Source: Limnobacter olei
GTDB taxonomy: Bacteria; Pseudomonadota; Gammaproteobacteria; Burkholderiales; Burkholderiaceae_B
NCBI RefSeq assembly: GCF_029087225.1
Contig: NZ_JARFJD010000010.1
Span: forward strand, 1-64,000
Direction of reading: 5' to 3'
Length of the DNA stretch: 64,000 nt
In this document: positions 45,127-53,254 of the stretch, one piece after another
Numbering within the stretch: position 1 is the stretch's first letter
Layout of the letters: every line of letters begins with the position of its first letter
Translations under genes and position numbers: made by a program
Notes under the pieces: generated by a model
Database searches by the model: none
Seen by the model: the letters and a program-made list of their open reading frames with translations, nothing else
Told to the model about the DNA's origin: nothing

Positions 45127-46874
45127 CGAACACCCTCCAGTCGGTTATCCAATCGCAATGTGGGCGTTGGTTGCAGATTTTCACCTGTGAGTTTGAATGA
45201 CTTTTGAAGCGAGTTGATGGCTGCGCGAGTGGACTCGGAGTTGTGCGGTGGGTCTTCGATCAGCCTTGGCGTAATCAAAAACAGGCGAGCTACATTCTGG
45301 CGTTGTTTCTGCTTGCTGGAGAATGCAGCTCCAATGAATGGCAGTGAGCCAAGAACCGGGACTCGGTAATCTTTGTCGCCTTCAGATTCGCGATTGTAAC
45401 CACCAATCAATATGGCTTTCTCGCGTTGAATCAATGCCTGCGTACTGAGAGATGTATTTTGAATACTGGGAGCAGATATGCTTTGTGCGCTTTGCATATT
45501 CTGAGTGATGTTGCCATCCTGAATTTCAATGCGCAGGAAGATGCGGTCGTCGCCTCCTTCTTTTACCAGCCTGGGCGTCACTTGAAGCAAGCTGCCTGCC
45601 GTCACAGGTACTACATCTGCCACTCGTTCACCCAATACCTGCAGGTACAGGGTTTGACTCAAATCTATATAAGCCGATACGTTGTCCTGGGTGACAATGG
45701 TTGGGCGAGCCAATACTTTTGCATTTTCATCGGCGGACAAGGCTTTTAGGCGGGCTAGAAAGCGTACTGGGTCCACAATGGTGCTGGCACCCGGAATGGT
45801 AAGGCTGGGGGAGTTCACGCCAGAACCCGGGAAATCGTAAAGTAAATGACTGGATTGAAATCCAAATTCAAGACCCAGTTCATTCAAGCCGCGCTGATCG
45901 ACTTCCACCAACATCGCTTCCACTTCGATCATGGGCAGCGGACGATCCAGTTTATCAATCAGTTGTTTGTAGTAGTCAAATTTACTTTTCGCATCACGAA
46001 CCAGGATTGAGTTTGTGCGCGGGTCTGCAGTAACACTGACCGGGGCTTCTTCTTTTTTTTCTGTTTGGGGTGCTTCTTTTGGTGGGGTAAGAGTGGTTGG
46101 TGACATGACTTGGGCACGGTAGTTGTTACCTTGCAGCAAACCCATACCCGCTGTTTGTTGCCCGGCACCATCCACAATCATGCCTGCCTTTTTATTTTCA
46201 GGTGAAGCTGTCATGCGCTGGTTTGGTAAACCCAACAGATTGAGCAATACCGACAAGGCACCAGGCGTGGTTAGTGTGGCACCCCTCAGTGTTGTTTGGC
46301 GATCTTCGACGGATGCGTATTGAAGCGGAAAAACCATCAACTCAATGCCGTGCTTCGCAATTTCAGAAGGGTCCGGTGGGGCCTGTTCAAAGGCTTCACG
46401 CAATAGGTTCAGGTAGCTTCTGGGTCCAGAAACAATCAGTTCCTTGGTGTCGGAATTAATTGCGAATGGGAATTCTTTGTAGAAAAGCCCAGCAGATGTC
46501 AGCAAATCTTTCCAGTCGTCGTTGCTGCGAGCACCGCCAACGAATATTTTTTGGGTTCGCCAGTCATCAGACCGATAAACATAGACTTGTGTGCCGTTCT
46601 GGAACCAGTTGATGCGAAAGGAGCTGCGGAAGTAAGCCATCAACTCTTCGACGTTGGAGAATTCAAACTTTCCGCTGATTGGGCGAGTATTAATCGCGTT
46701 TGTATTCAAGCGCAGTCCAAGCATGTCCAGCATGGTTTCAAGAGCCCTCTTGGAGGACTCTTCCTGGGCCATGTAGATTCTCATTTCTGCTTTCGCCGCA
46801 GGTGCTGCTTGCAACCATGCACCCTGAACCATGATCAGGGAGGCCAGCGTTATTGCTTTAATCCACTTCTTCAT
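45123..46874 (-). CDS. sctC: Outer-membrane secretin SctC
   Basis: 583 residues from the ATG at 46874, which gives a proper signal peptide (KWIKAITLASLIMVQGAWLQA) and has AAGGT upstream; the longer frame inside sctL is rejected. N0/N1-type periplasmic domains (VEELMAYFRSSFRINWFQNG; PFAINSDTKELIVSGPRSYL) precede the secretin domain with its signatures (RTNSILVRDAKSKFDYYKQLIDKLDRP; LIQREKAILIGGYNRESEG; VPVLGSLPFIGAAFSS). It forms the outer-membrane ring of the injectisome. The presence of this gene separates the system from a flagellum. The start lies within the end of sctL. Confidence 0.96.
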   Translation of the reverse strand: MKKWIKAITLASLIMVQGAWLQAAPAAKAEMRIYMAQEESSKRALETMLDMLGLRLNTNAINTRPISGKFEFSNVEELMAYFRSSFRINWFQNGTQVYVYRSDDWRTQKIFVGGARSNDDWKDLLTSAGLFYKEFPFAINSDTKELIVSGPRSYLNLLREAFEQAPPDPSEIAKHGIELMVFPLQYASVEDRQTTLRGATLTTPGALSVLLNLLGLPNQRMTASPENKKAGMIVDGAGQQTAGMGLLQGNNYRAQVMSPTTLTPPKEAPQTEKKEEAPVSVTADPRTNSILVRDAKSKFDYYKQLIDKLDRPLPMIEVEAMLVEVDQRGLNELGLEFGFQSSHLLYDFPGSGVNSPSLTIPGASTIVDPVRFLARLKALSADENAKVLARPTIVTQDNVSAYIDLSQTLYLQVLGERVADVVPVTAGSLLQVTPRLVKEGGDDRIFLRIEIQDGNITQNMQSAQSISAPSIQNTSLSTQALIQREKAILIGGYNRESEGDKDYRVPVLGSLPFIGAAFSSKQKQRQNVARLFLITPRLIEDPPHNSESTRAAINSLQKSFKLTGENLQPTPTLRLDNRLEGVR

Positions 46875-47526
46875 ATTGATTACCTTTGGTAGCGATTGAA
46901 TCCTTGATTTCTTTTTGCAGGTTTTCAATCTCTCGTTTGTATAAAGCCATCAGATTTTCAATTGACACCTGAATCTCAGAGCCTTTCGCTGCCTTGATTC
47001 TTAGTTCAAAGGGTTGAAGGTCGTCGGCTATTTGTACTTCCCACTTGCGAAGCATGGCTTGATTCGAGATCACTTTGCCTAGTGATTCCTGAACCAAGTT
47101 GATTTGACAAGTTGTGCATTCAAGGACCAGCTCTTGGTTGCTTAAGGAATGCTCAAGCAAGGCTTTCACCAATTTTTCGATTTTGATCTGATCGGGCACT
47201 GTGTTTAAAAATTCGCTCAATGCGGCCACGCTGATATCAATACAAATTCGTGCAGAATTGTCGGCAAGTGCTTTCACCCTCTGACGCATGGTTCTTCGAA
47301 TTGATTTGAGATCCTGTTGCATGGATTCGGCAATTTCCTGTCTGGCTTGCTCTCGAATCCGGTTAGCCTCTTGATTGGCTGCGCGAATGATCGACTCAGC
47401 TTCATCGCGCGCGTACGCAACGATGTCATGGTGGTTTTGTGCGAACTTTAATGTGCGGGCAGGAATGAGATGATCATGAATCTGAACATCAGCTGGAAAG
47501 CGTATTTTGCGCAGGAGATTAAGCAT
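46858..47526 (-). CDS. sctL: ATPase regulator/stator SctL
   Basis: 222 residues from the ATG at 47526, which has GGAGGAG directly upstream and overlaps the sctK stop by eight bases. It has the usual FliH/YscL layout: a short N-terminus, a long charged coiled coil (about 45-95, DEAESIIRAANQEANRIREQARQ) and a C-terminal domain that binds SctN. The protein connects the ATPase hexamer to the SctQ pods. sctC follows with an overlap of 17 bases. Confidence 0.88.
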   Translation of the reverse strand: MLNLLRKIRFPADVQIHDHLIPARTLKFAQNHHDIVAYARDEAESIIRAANQEANRIREQARQEIAESMQQDLKSIRRTMRQRVKALADNSARICIDISVAALSEFLNTVPDQIKIEKLVKALLEHSLSNQELVLECTTCQINLVQESLGKVISNQAMLRKWEVQIADDLQPFELRIKAAKGSEIQVSIENLMALYKREIENLQKEIKDSIATKGNQYEEVD

Positions 47527-48274
47527 TCGCTCCTCCGTATAGCTGATCGACATCTACAGTTGTGTAGTCGTCATCCAGAAGCAAATCATTTTCAATTTCC
47601 AGTTTTGGTTCTTGATGTTGTTGATTGATTTCGTCAAACAACGCCTGGACTTCCGTAGCTAGCCATTCATGCACCTCTTTCCACAAGCCTTGCTCTATTG
47701 GATCGATTGTGTCCACAAGACGAACGACTTGATGCGGTACCTTCAGCGCCCACCGTTTGAAAAACGATGGAAAATAGCTTTTTAGAACCACACCTAGTCC
47801 TATTTCTATGCGCGTCTGAATCGAGATCACGAGGCGATCATCCTGATTGATCGCGTTGGCACATTGATACTGCCACCGGTTCAGACGAACCGGTATGCTT
47901 CGATAAAATTCAATGATTTTTCGAATTTCATCTGCTGATTTGACATTGAACTTTTGATCCCATTCTTGGGGGCGCGCATGGATGATGCTGGAATCCAGGG
48001 TGAGTGACGCCACTTTTATCAAGTGTATTTCGAGTTGTTTCTGCGTCGACAAGGAGATGGAAATCAGTTCTGGATAATGCAGTAGATCTTGATCGGGATG
48101 GTCGTCAAGTTCCAGCACACTTCGTGTTTGCAAAAGCTGGAAGTAATCAACCGATGATTTACCCGCTGTACCCAGTGCATATGGCATGCGGTGCTGGTGA
48201 TCGCTATTGAGACCGATCAGTGGATTACTCCACCAACGCCACCATTCAACTTGAAGTGTTTTGGGCAGACTCAT
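47519..48274 (-). CDS. sctK: Sorting-platform adaptor SctK (YscK-like)
   Basis: 251 residues from the ATG at 48274, which overlaps the sctJ stop (ATGA); a much longer in-frame beginning would lie entirely within sctJ and is rejected. The protein is soluble and mostly helical, with Trp-rich N-terminal residues (VEWWRWWSNP), and lacks known enzymatic motifs. Size and place between sctJ and sctL match YscK/PrgJ-neighbour OrgA-type proteins that link SctD to SctQ. The family is poorly conserved, so the call leans on gene order. Confidence 0.7.
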   Translation of the reverse strand: MSLPKTLQVEWWRWWSNPLIGLNSDHQHRMPYALGTAGKSSVDYFQLLQTRSVLELDDHPDQDLLHYPELISISLSTQKQLEIHLIKVASLTLDSSIIHARPQEWDQKFNVKSADEIRKIIEFYRSIPVRLNRWQYQCANAINQDDRLVISIQTRIEIGLGVVLKSYFPSFFKRWALKVPHQVVRLVDTIDPIEQGLWKEVHEWLATEVQALFDEINQQHQEPKLEIENDLLLDDDYTTVDVDQLYGGANA

Positions 48275-49068
48275 TTGAAGAATCTCGAGCGAATTGATTG
48301 CAACACGGCTGGCCACTGATCGATACCCTTGGCTTGCAGCCAAGTCAGGCCGATTGAAAGCATCCACATGAAAAGAATGATGTACACGATTGCGAGGAAG
48401 TAGCCTTTGTCTGCAGCACTCAGCGCAATCGGGCCGTACCACACCAACGGTACGCACTCGTCGATTTTTAGTTCTGACGGTATGGCAGTAACGGTGACAT
48501 TGGATTGAGCATCGCCAGCGATACCGGGAATGCTTTTAAAGACCATTTCACGTACCTTTGGAATGTACGCTGGGAACTGGGCTTGTTCACTGTACTTGAC
48601 GAATACAGCGGCAGACGATGGGCTAAGCGGTTCTCCTGGATTGGCACGTTCGGGCAAGACGATGTGTACTTTGGCGGAGAGCACGCCATCGATACGCATA
48701 AGTGTATCTTCGAGTTCTTGCGACAAGGCATATAGATAGCGGGCCCGTTCTTCCAGCGGCGAACTGATCATGTTCTCTTTTTTGAACACCTGTCCGATTG
48801 AAGATTTTTTGTCACGGGGTAAGCCATTGGCTTGGGTAATACTCAACGCGTTGGCCGAGAGATTTTCGGGTACAGAAATCGCAGAACCCTCTTTTGTTCT
48901 TGTTTTCTCTGCCGGTATTCCTGCAGCCAAAAGGTGTGAGTAAATTTCATTGGCTTCTGGCTCGGACAATCCATTAAAGAGCATGGCTCTGTCAGAACAG
49001 CCAGTGAGAATCAGCGCCAAGGTGAAGGCGCCAAGGTATCGCTGAATGAAGCGGAGTGGCTTGCTCAA
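48271..49068 (-). CDS. sctJ: Inner-membrane ring lipoprotein SctJ
   Basis: 265 residues from a TTG preceded by GGAGAAG. A lipoprotein signal peptide ends in the lipobox LTGC. The periplasmic ring modules show the family blocks LYSHLLAAGIPAEK-like (EIYSHLLAAGIPAEKTRT), ALSQELEDTLMRIDGVLSAKVHIVLP and VREMVFKSIPGIAGD. A C-terminal membrane helix is at about 225-248 (FLAIVYIILFMWMLSIGL). It forms the inner ring with SctD, as YscJ/PrgK do. The upstream rod-like gene ends two bases before it. Confidence 0.95.
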   Translation of the reverse strand: MSKPLRFIQRYLGAFTLALILTGCSDRAMLFNGLSEPEANEIYSHLLAAGIPAEKTRTKEGSAISVPENLSANALSITQANGLPRDKKSSIGQVFKKENMISSPLEERARYLYALSQELEDTLMRIDGVLSAKVHIVLPERANPGEPLSPSSAAVFVKYSEQAQFPAYIPKVREMVFKSIPGIAGDAQSNVTVTAIPSELKIDECVPLVWYGPIALSAADKGYFLAIVYIILFMWMLSIGLTWLQAKGIDQWPAVLQSIRSRFFK

Positions 49069-49069
49069 T

Positions 49070-49498
49070 TTATCTTCTCCGAGTAACAGAGGCGACTTCT
49101 TCGGAGACGTCTTCGGCAGTGTTGCCTACCCGGCTGACACCTAGAAAGTAGTAGGCTGAGGAAAATTGCTGTTGGATGACAGCTTTGGCAAAGTTACCAT
49201 CCGTGGTGTGTCCGCCTTCTAGCTGTTGAATGCCACCCATTAGGTGACGTTGCAGGCGGCTGATATAAAACTCTGCTTTATTTAGTTCAACTGCTGACTT
49301 GGCAAGAAGCGATGGTGCTGCTTGGTCTGAGCTGGGTGAAGTAATTTTGGTATCAAGCGCGCTGGATGAAGTCTTAAAAGTTTCTTTTAAGCCGGTAAGC
49401 AATTGTTGAAAGTGTTCAACGTTTTGCGCAGGCGCGATGAGTTGGGCAGGTTTTAATTGCGTGAAGTTTAATACTGGATTGATGTCGATCTTCTGCAT
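49070..49498 (-). CDS. Rod-like protein preceding sctJ (second SctI candidate)
   Basis: 142 residues from the ATG at 49498, with GAGAGG upstream; a longer in-frame start has no ribosome site. The N-terminal half is polar, with FQQLL at about 30-34; the C-terminal half is helical and ends in AYYFLGVSRVGNTAEDVSEEV, similar in layout to PrgJ/YscI tails. In many systems the rod gene is immediately before sctJ, as here. Because another gene (42662-43003) has a better rod-like tail, this could be a second rod or an unrelated basal-body part. Confidence 0.5.
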   Translation of the reverse strand: MQKIDINPVLNFTQLKPAQLIAPAQNVEHFQQLLTGLKETFKTSSSALDTKITSPSSDQAAPSLLAKSAVELNKAEFYISRLQRHLMGGIQQLEGGHTTDGNFAKAVIQQQFSSAYYFLGVSRVGNTAEDVSEEVASVTRRR

Positions 49499-49570
49499 TG
49501 TGTACCTCTCTTGTCCTGCGCATTCTGAGTATTGCCCCCGCTGATAAAGTTCCACGAAGGGCCTCTTCGC

Positions 49571-50368
49571 CTATAACATGCAACGTTCCTGGTTGTTGTC
49601 ATGAAATTTAAGTTCATATTCCGAGGAGTTCGATTTCTCGGATTCATGCCCGTAAAACTGGAGGCGTAGCTCGATTCGTCGGCTCGCGTCTTTGGATTGT
49701 TGGAGATTGTTGAAAGCCACGCCGCCGGCAAGAAAGAGCTTTTTAATCTGGATTCGTTGATCTGAGTTGAACTGGATTGGGCTATTGTTGCTGGATTGCA
49801 GCAAGGTGCACATGACCCATTCTGAGCGTTTTAGACTGAGATTCAGGTTGTACAGGTAAGAGCCGTCGGTGTCGGTATACCCTTCAATAACTACTTGTTT
49901 GAGCCACTTCTGACCCATCGGCGTGTTGGCCGTTTCAAGAATGACTGGCACCACATCGGCCAGCGTAGCTTGACCAGCCTCGCCTAACTTGTATTCATCA
50001 GTGTCGAATTGTCCCTGTGCACCGAAATTGATCCGGTTTAGCTTGCAATCTACATTCAAATCGGGGTTGACCTGTTCGGCCTTTTGGGAGAGGGTCTCGC
50101 AGATTGCATTAATTTCTTGAAACCGAAGTTCAGTCTGAGTTAGTTCAGGATCTTTGGTGCGTATGATCACTTCTGGTTTTTCAAGATCTCCTTTTTGAGC
50201 TTTCTCAACCAGTTCCTGGGCTTGCCTGGAAATTGCTGACAATGCGGCAACCATGATGACCAAGAACAGAATCATCAAGGCTGTCATCAAATCTGCGTAA
50301 GAAATCCAAAAAGGTTTCTCGCCTTCATCACTTCGGTGCGCAGGCGTGTAAGACGTCATCAAACTCAT
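49571..50368 (-). CDS. ZorB/MotB-like stator protein with OmpA domain
   Basis: 265 residues, ATG overlapping the upstream stop (ATGA). A short cytoplasmic N-terminus leads to PFWISYADLMTALMILFLVIM (by segments), a single membrane helix whose Asp26 is at the position of the proton-binding Asp of MotB and ZorB. A linker helix and an OmpA-type peptidoglycan-binding domain follow (VVIEGYTDTDGS; NLSLKRSEWV; SRRIELRL). The F-W-I-S-Y/F-A-D-L-M-T-A-L-M string is closer to ZorB than to flagellar MotB. With the upstream gene it should form a proton-driven 5:2 motor. It is not accompanied by ZorC, ZorD or ZorE. Confidence 0.82.
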   Translation of the reverse strand: MSLMTSYTPAHRSDEGEKPFWISYADLMTALMILFLVIMVAALSAISRQAQELVEKAQKGDLEKPEVIIRTKDPELTQTELRFQEINAICETLSQKAEQVNPDLNVDCKLNRINFGAQGQFDTDEYKLGEAGQATLADVVPVILETANTPMGQKWLKQVVIEGYTDTDGSYLYNLNLSLKRSEWVMCTLLQSSNNSPIQFNSDQRIQIKKLFLAGGVAFNNLQQSKDASRRIELRLQFYGHESEKSNSSEYELKFHDNNQERCML

Positions 50369-51390
50369 GATTGCACCGAGGATGAGGCGGTGTCGTCGTG
50401 GCTTTCTTGTTGTCTGGCGCGAATTACTTTCATGGCCAAATCCTGAGGTGTGCTTTTAATGTGACTTAGTCGATTGTCCAGACGCGCACCCATGTCTTCG
50501 ATGGGTTGCTTGACCTGCCGTGCCAATGCAGTTTCAAGTTGATTAACTAACCGTTTGTTGGATTCGTTGAGCGCTTTCTCTAGGGCTTGACTTAAACCGT
50601 CGTCTCTTTGGCCTTGAACTGATTCAAGTTGTTTGATTACCGGCAGCATGGCTTGCAGCAAGTCGTCTTTCAGGTCTCGGGTCAAGTTGCTGGCGCTGGA
50701 CGAGTGTTGTACGAGCGTTGCCAAGTATTCTTCGCCGACACCTGGCTCAAACAATCCGTTCATGGCATCAACCAAGTCATCAAGTGCTGCCAGATTTTTG
50801 CGGTAAAGCGATTTTTCCCAGTGTGTGATGACCATGGCGGCACAGATGGCGGCAGCGGAAGCGTAAAACGCATCGCGAACCCCCCCGATCAACAAGGTGA
50901 TACTTTCATTCATGTTTTCGACACTGGAGGCATCAAAACTGCTCAAACCAAACAAAAGACCCGAAAATGTGCCAATGATGCCAATGCCGGTAAGAATACC
51001 CGGGAGATGTTTGAAGTACTCGACGCCCAAGGGACGGTCTATGACGGTGGAGGCTGAGAAGTGGGTAGACACAGGCACAGTCAGGCGAAATTTCCGGTTT
51101 CGTTTAACGCCGTTGATCATGCCGGTTTGTGGGTGCAGGGTTTTGGCGAAATCTTTCCAGGCTTTTTCAAGCATGGTTCCCTGAAAAATTCGGGCAACAC
51201 CGTCTTTGCGCATGAAGTCATCACCCTCAGACATTGAGCGCACGGTACTGCCAATTTTGGAGATGAGATCAGCCAGCTCTTTGGACTTAAGTACATATTG
51301 TTTGTAGAAATTGAAGCAGGACAAGCACAAGAGCACCATCACTGCGGCGGGTGGAATTAGCTGGATAAGATTGGTTGTGGTTGTGCTCAC
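50365..51390 (-). CDS. ZorA/MotA-like proton channel protein
   Basis: 341 residues from the GTG at 51390, which has AAGGAA six bases upstream; a longer frame to 51462 has none. A membrane helix near the start (IPPAAVMVLLCLSCF) is followed by a cytoplasmic segment and the MotA/ExbB-type pair of helices: LPGILTGIGIIGTFSGLLFGL and LLIGGVRDAFYASAAAICAAM. The LPGILTGIGIIGTF string is the form seen in ZorA. The last 110 residues are a charged coiled-coil tail, much shorter than in defence ZorA proteins. It heads the minus-strand run that contains sctJ-K-L-C-W. Confidence 0.82.
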   Translation of the reverse strand: MSTTTTNLIQLIPPAAVMVLLCLSCFNFYKQYVLKSKELADLISKIGSTVRSMSEGDDFMRKDGVARIFQGTMLEKAWKDFAKTLHPQTGMINGVKRNRKFRLTVPVSTHFSASTVIDRPLGVEYFKHLPGILTGIGIIGTFSGLLFGLSSFDASSVENMNESITLLIGGVRDAFYASAAAICAAMVITHWEKSLYRKNLAALDDLVDAMNGLFEPGVGEEYLATLVQHSSSASNLTRDLKDDLLQAMLPVIKQLESVQGQRDDGLSQALEKALNESNKRLVNQLETALARQVKQPIEDMGARLDNRLSHIKSTPQDLAMKVIRARQQESHDDTASSSVQS

Positions 51391-51504
51391 CGTGTCTTCC
51401 TTGAGGATCGATTCGGATTGTCGAACAGGGGTGGTTACCTGACTGCAAGTTTTGAGTTGCAATCACAGGTGATTGGTTCCAGATTTGATGAGCATGGAAA
51501 CGCA

Positions 51505-51530
51505 AAAAGGCACCCCGAAGGGTGCCTTTT
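51505..51530 (-). terminator. Rho-independent terminator after the retention-module-like gene
   Basis: AAAAGGCACC pairs with GGTGCCTTTT around a CCGAAG loop; on the minus strand the T run continues to five T. It separates the 517-residue gene from the ZorA-like gene, so the latter needs its own promoter in about 51391-51504. Confidence 0.88.
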
Positions 51531-51534
51531 CACT

Positions 51535-51561
51535 TTGCATGGGGGTCGGAGCCCCATGCAA
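51535..51561. other. Second strong hairpin in the same intergenic region
   Basis: TTGCATGGGG and CCCCATGCAA form a perfect 10-bp stem with a 7-base loop, directly between the stop at 51573 and the terminator. It may protect the 3' end of the message or help termination. Confidence 0.6.
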
Positions 51562-51572
51562 TACTACAAAGC

Positions 51573-53126
51573 TTAGATGGGCAGGCTGTCTGTGGGCAGT
51601 GCGCTGGTCAATGCGTCCAGTGGACTTGCGCCAGAGGAGATTGGCAGGCTGGAGGGGTCCAGCATGCTGGTCAGTGTATCCAGGGGCGTGCCAGTGGAGG
51701 GGAAGCTTGGCAACTCACCACCTGCGCCACCGCCTGCTGCCAGGTCAGTCAGTACGCTGGGGTCCAGCAGGGATGTCACCATGTCCAGAGGTGTACCGGT
51801 TTCGGGGATACCTGAACCACCGCCACTCAGGGCATCGGTCACTGGCCCCAGCACTGCATCCAATGGTGTGCCGGTAGGACCTTCTTCTGATCCGCCACCG
51901 CCACCACCTGCCAGTGCATCAGCTACAGGCCCCAATACCGCATCCAATGGTGTGCCCGTGGGGCCTTCTGTGCTGCCACCGCCCTCATCGCCACCGGGCA
52001 AAGGCAGGCCGCCAGAGAGTGCTGCGATTAGCGGATCTGTCACTGGGGTTAGTGCATCAAATGCTTGATTTAAACCATCAGCCAAGGGTTGTGAAACCAT
52101 CGGCAGTGCGTCAGTTGCAGTGGCCAAGCCATCAAACAACGGTGCAGCTGCGTCAAAAATCTGGGTCAAACCATCGTTCAGGGGGCTCAAAACCGGCTCC
52201 AGTCCGCCCACCACCTGTGACAAACCATCGGCGATCTGAGGAGTAGCCATGCTGAGCCCACCACCCAGTTGCTCAGCAACAACCCGAAGGTTTACTGGAA
52301 GAGTGTCGGCAGCGGCGGTGACCATACCATCTTCATTGCCCGCGATTACGTCGACCAAGGGAGAGAGTGCTGTTTCTACGGATTCGGTAATCGGTGTGAC
52401 GTTCTGATCAAGTGAATCGGTTACAGGGCTCAATCCATCCAGTGCGCCAGTCACGGTATTGTTCACCGGTGTCAGAGCTGGCTCCAACGCAGTTGTTACC
52501 GGCGCTGTTTCATCCAGCACTGGGTCAAGTGCCTCTGTAACAGGTGCCAATGCACCAACTGGTGCGTCTACTACGGTAGTCACTGGGGCTAACGCGTCCA
52601 CGGTTTGATCCACCGCAGGGGAGGCGGGGCCGGCCGCATCGGTGACTGGCTCCAGTGCACCTGCGGTTGCGCCGCCAGAACCACCACCAGAAGAACCGCC
52701 GCCGGATCCGCCGTCGCTGTCATCACTTCCCAATACGAATGCAGCACCGGCTGCTGCAGCCAGTGGACCGGCCAAACCGCCGGCAGCCAAACCTGCACCG
52801 AACAAACCAAACATGCCGCCTGCGCCGGTTACTGCGACTGTTTCGCCTTCAGTCAGCAATTCGAATTCGCCCTCGGCTACTTCAAATTCAGCACCGTTTT
52901 CGCCTTCTTTTAGTGTAGCTACTGCGTTGGATTGAAGAATACCTTCAGTGGCTTTTTGACCTTCAGCGCCAGGAAATTCAATGTATGCAGAACCTTCCGC
53001 ACTGGTGGTGACGGTGTCACCAGCAGAAATAATGTCGCCTTCTTTCAGAAGGACTTGTTCACCGTCAGGACGGGTTACAGAAACCTCTCCCAACACGCTT
53101 TTGATAACTCCAGTGATATTAGCCAC
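51573..53126 (-). CDS. Protein with FecR/LapA-retention-like head and repetitive low-complexity body
   Basis: 517 residues from a GTG with GGAG upstream. Residues 1-100 (GVIKSVLGEVSVTRPDGEQ, LLKEGDIISAGDTVTT) resemble the retention module of LapA-type adhesins and the FecR domain. A Gly/Ala-rich hydrophobic stretch (103-133) contains AAAG, similar to the LapG dialanine cleavage motif. Next come a Gly/Ser linker and a body of APVT/ALxPV-type repeats, ending in four GTPLD units (GTPLDAVLGPV). There are no RTX repeats, and no LapBCDG genes are nearby. It may be a surface or fibrous protein; its function is unknown. It has its own terminator. Confidence 0.75.
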   Translation of the reverse strand: MANITGVIKSVLGEVSVTRPDGEQVLLKEGDIISAGDTVTTSAEGSAYIEFPGAEGQKATEGILQSNAVATLKEGENGAEFEVAEGEFELLTEGETVAVTGAGGMFGLFGAGLAAGGLAGPLAAAAGAAFVLGSDDSDGGSGGGSSGGGSGGATAGALEPVTDAAGPASPAVDQTVDALAPVTTVVDAPVGALAPVTEALDPVLDETAPVTTALEPALTPVNNTVTGALDGLSPVTDSLDQNVTPITESVETALSPLVDVIAGNEDGMVTAAADTLPVNLRVVAEQLGGGLSMATPQIADGLSQVVGGLEPVLSPLNDGLTQIFDAAAPLFDGLATATDALPMVSQPLADGLNQAFDALTPVTDPLIAALSGGLPLPGGDEGGGSTEGPTGTPLDAVLGPVADALAGGGGGGSEEGPTGTPLDAVLGPVTDALSGGGSGIPETGTPLDMVTSLLDPSVLTDLAAGGGAGGELPSFPSTGTPLDTLTSMLDPSSLPISSGASPLDALTSALPTDSLPI

Positions 53127-53254
53127 AGTGCATTCTCCGACAATGGTGTGTTCATTTGAAAATTCGGCAAAAGTTTCGCCTTGTGAGAGTTTTACTGGCC
53201 GTAATCAGGAAACGGATGTGAATATTTCCTAATAGTTAACAATCTTTAACATTT

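Noticed and set aside
47519-48457. Longer form of sctK starting at 48457
   Set aside because: The first 61 residues would be encoded inside sctJ and look random; the ATG at 48274 overlapping the sctJ stop is far better.
26556-49068. Flagellar export genes
   Set aside because: Secretin SctC, lipoprotein SctJ, gatekeeper SctW and a needle-like protein are present and no hook, rod, filament, FliF or chemotaxis gene is.
49571-51390. Complete Zorya antiphage system
   Set aside because: Only ZorA- and ZorB-like genes are present. Neither ZorC/ZorD nor ZorE is encoded on either side; the neighbours are T3SS genes and a repeat protein.
51475-51480. hrp-box half site (GGAACC on the minus strand) before the ZorA-like gene
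   Set aside because: The required CCAC half lies far beyond the usual 15-16 base spacing, so an HrpL-type promoter is not supported.
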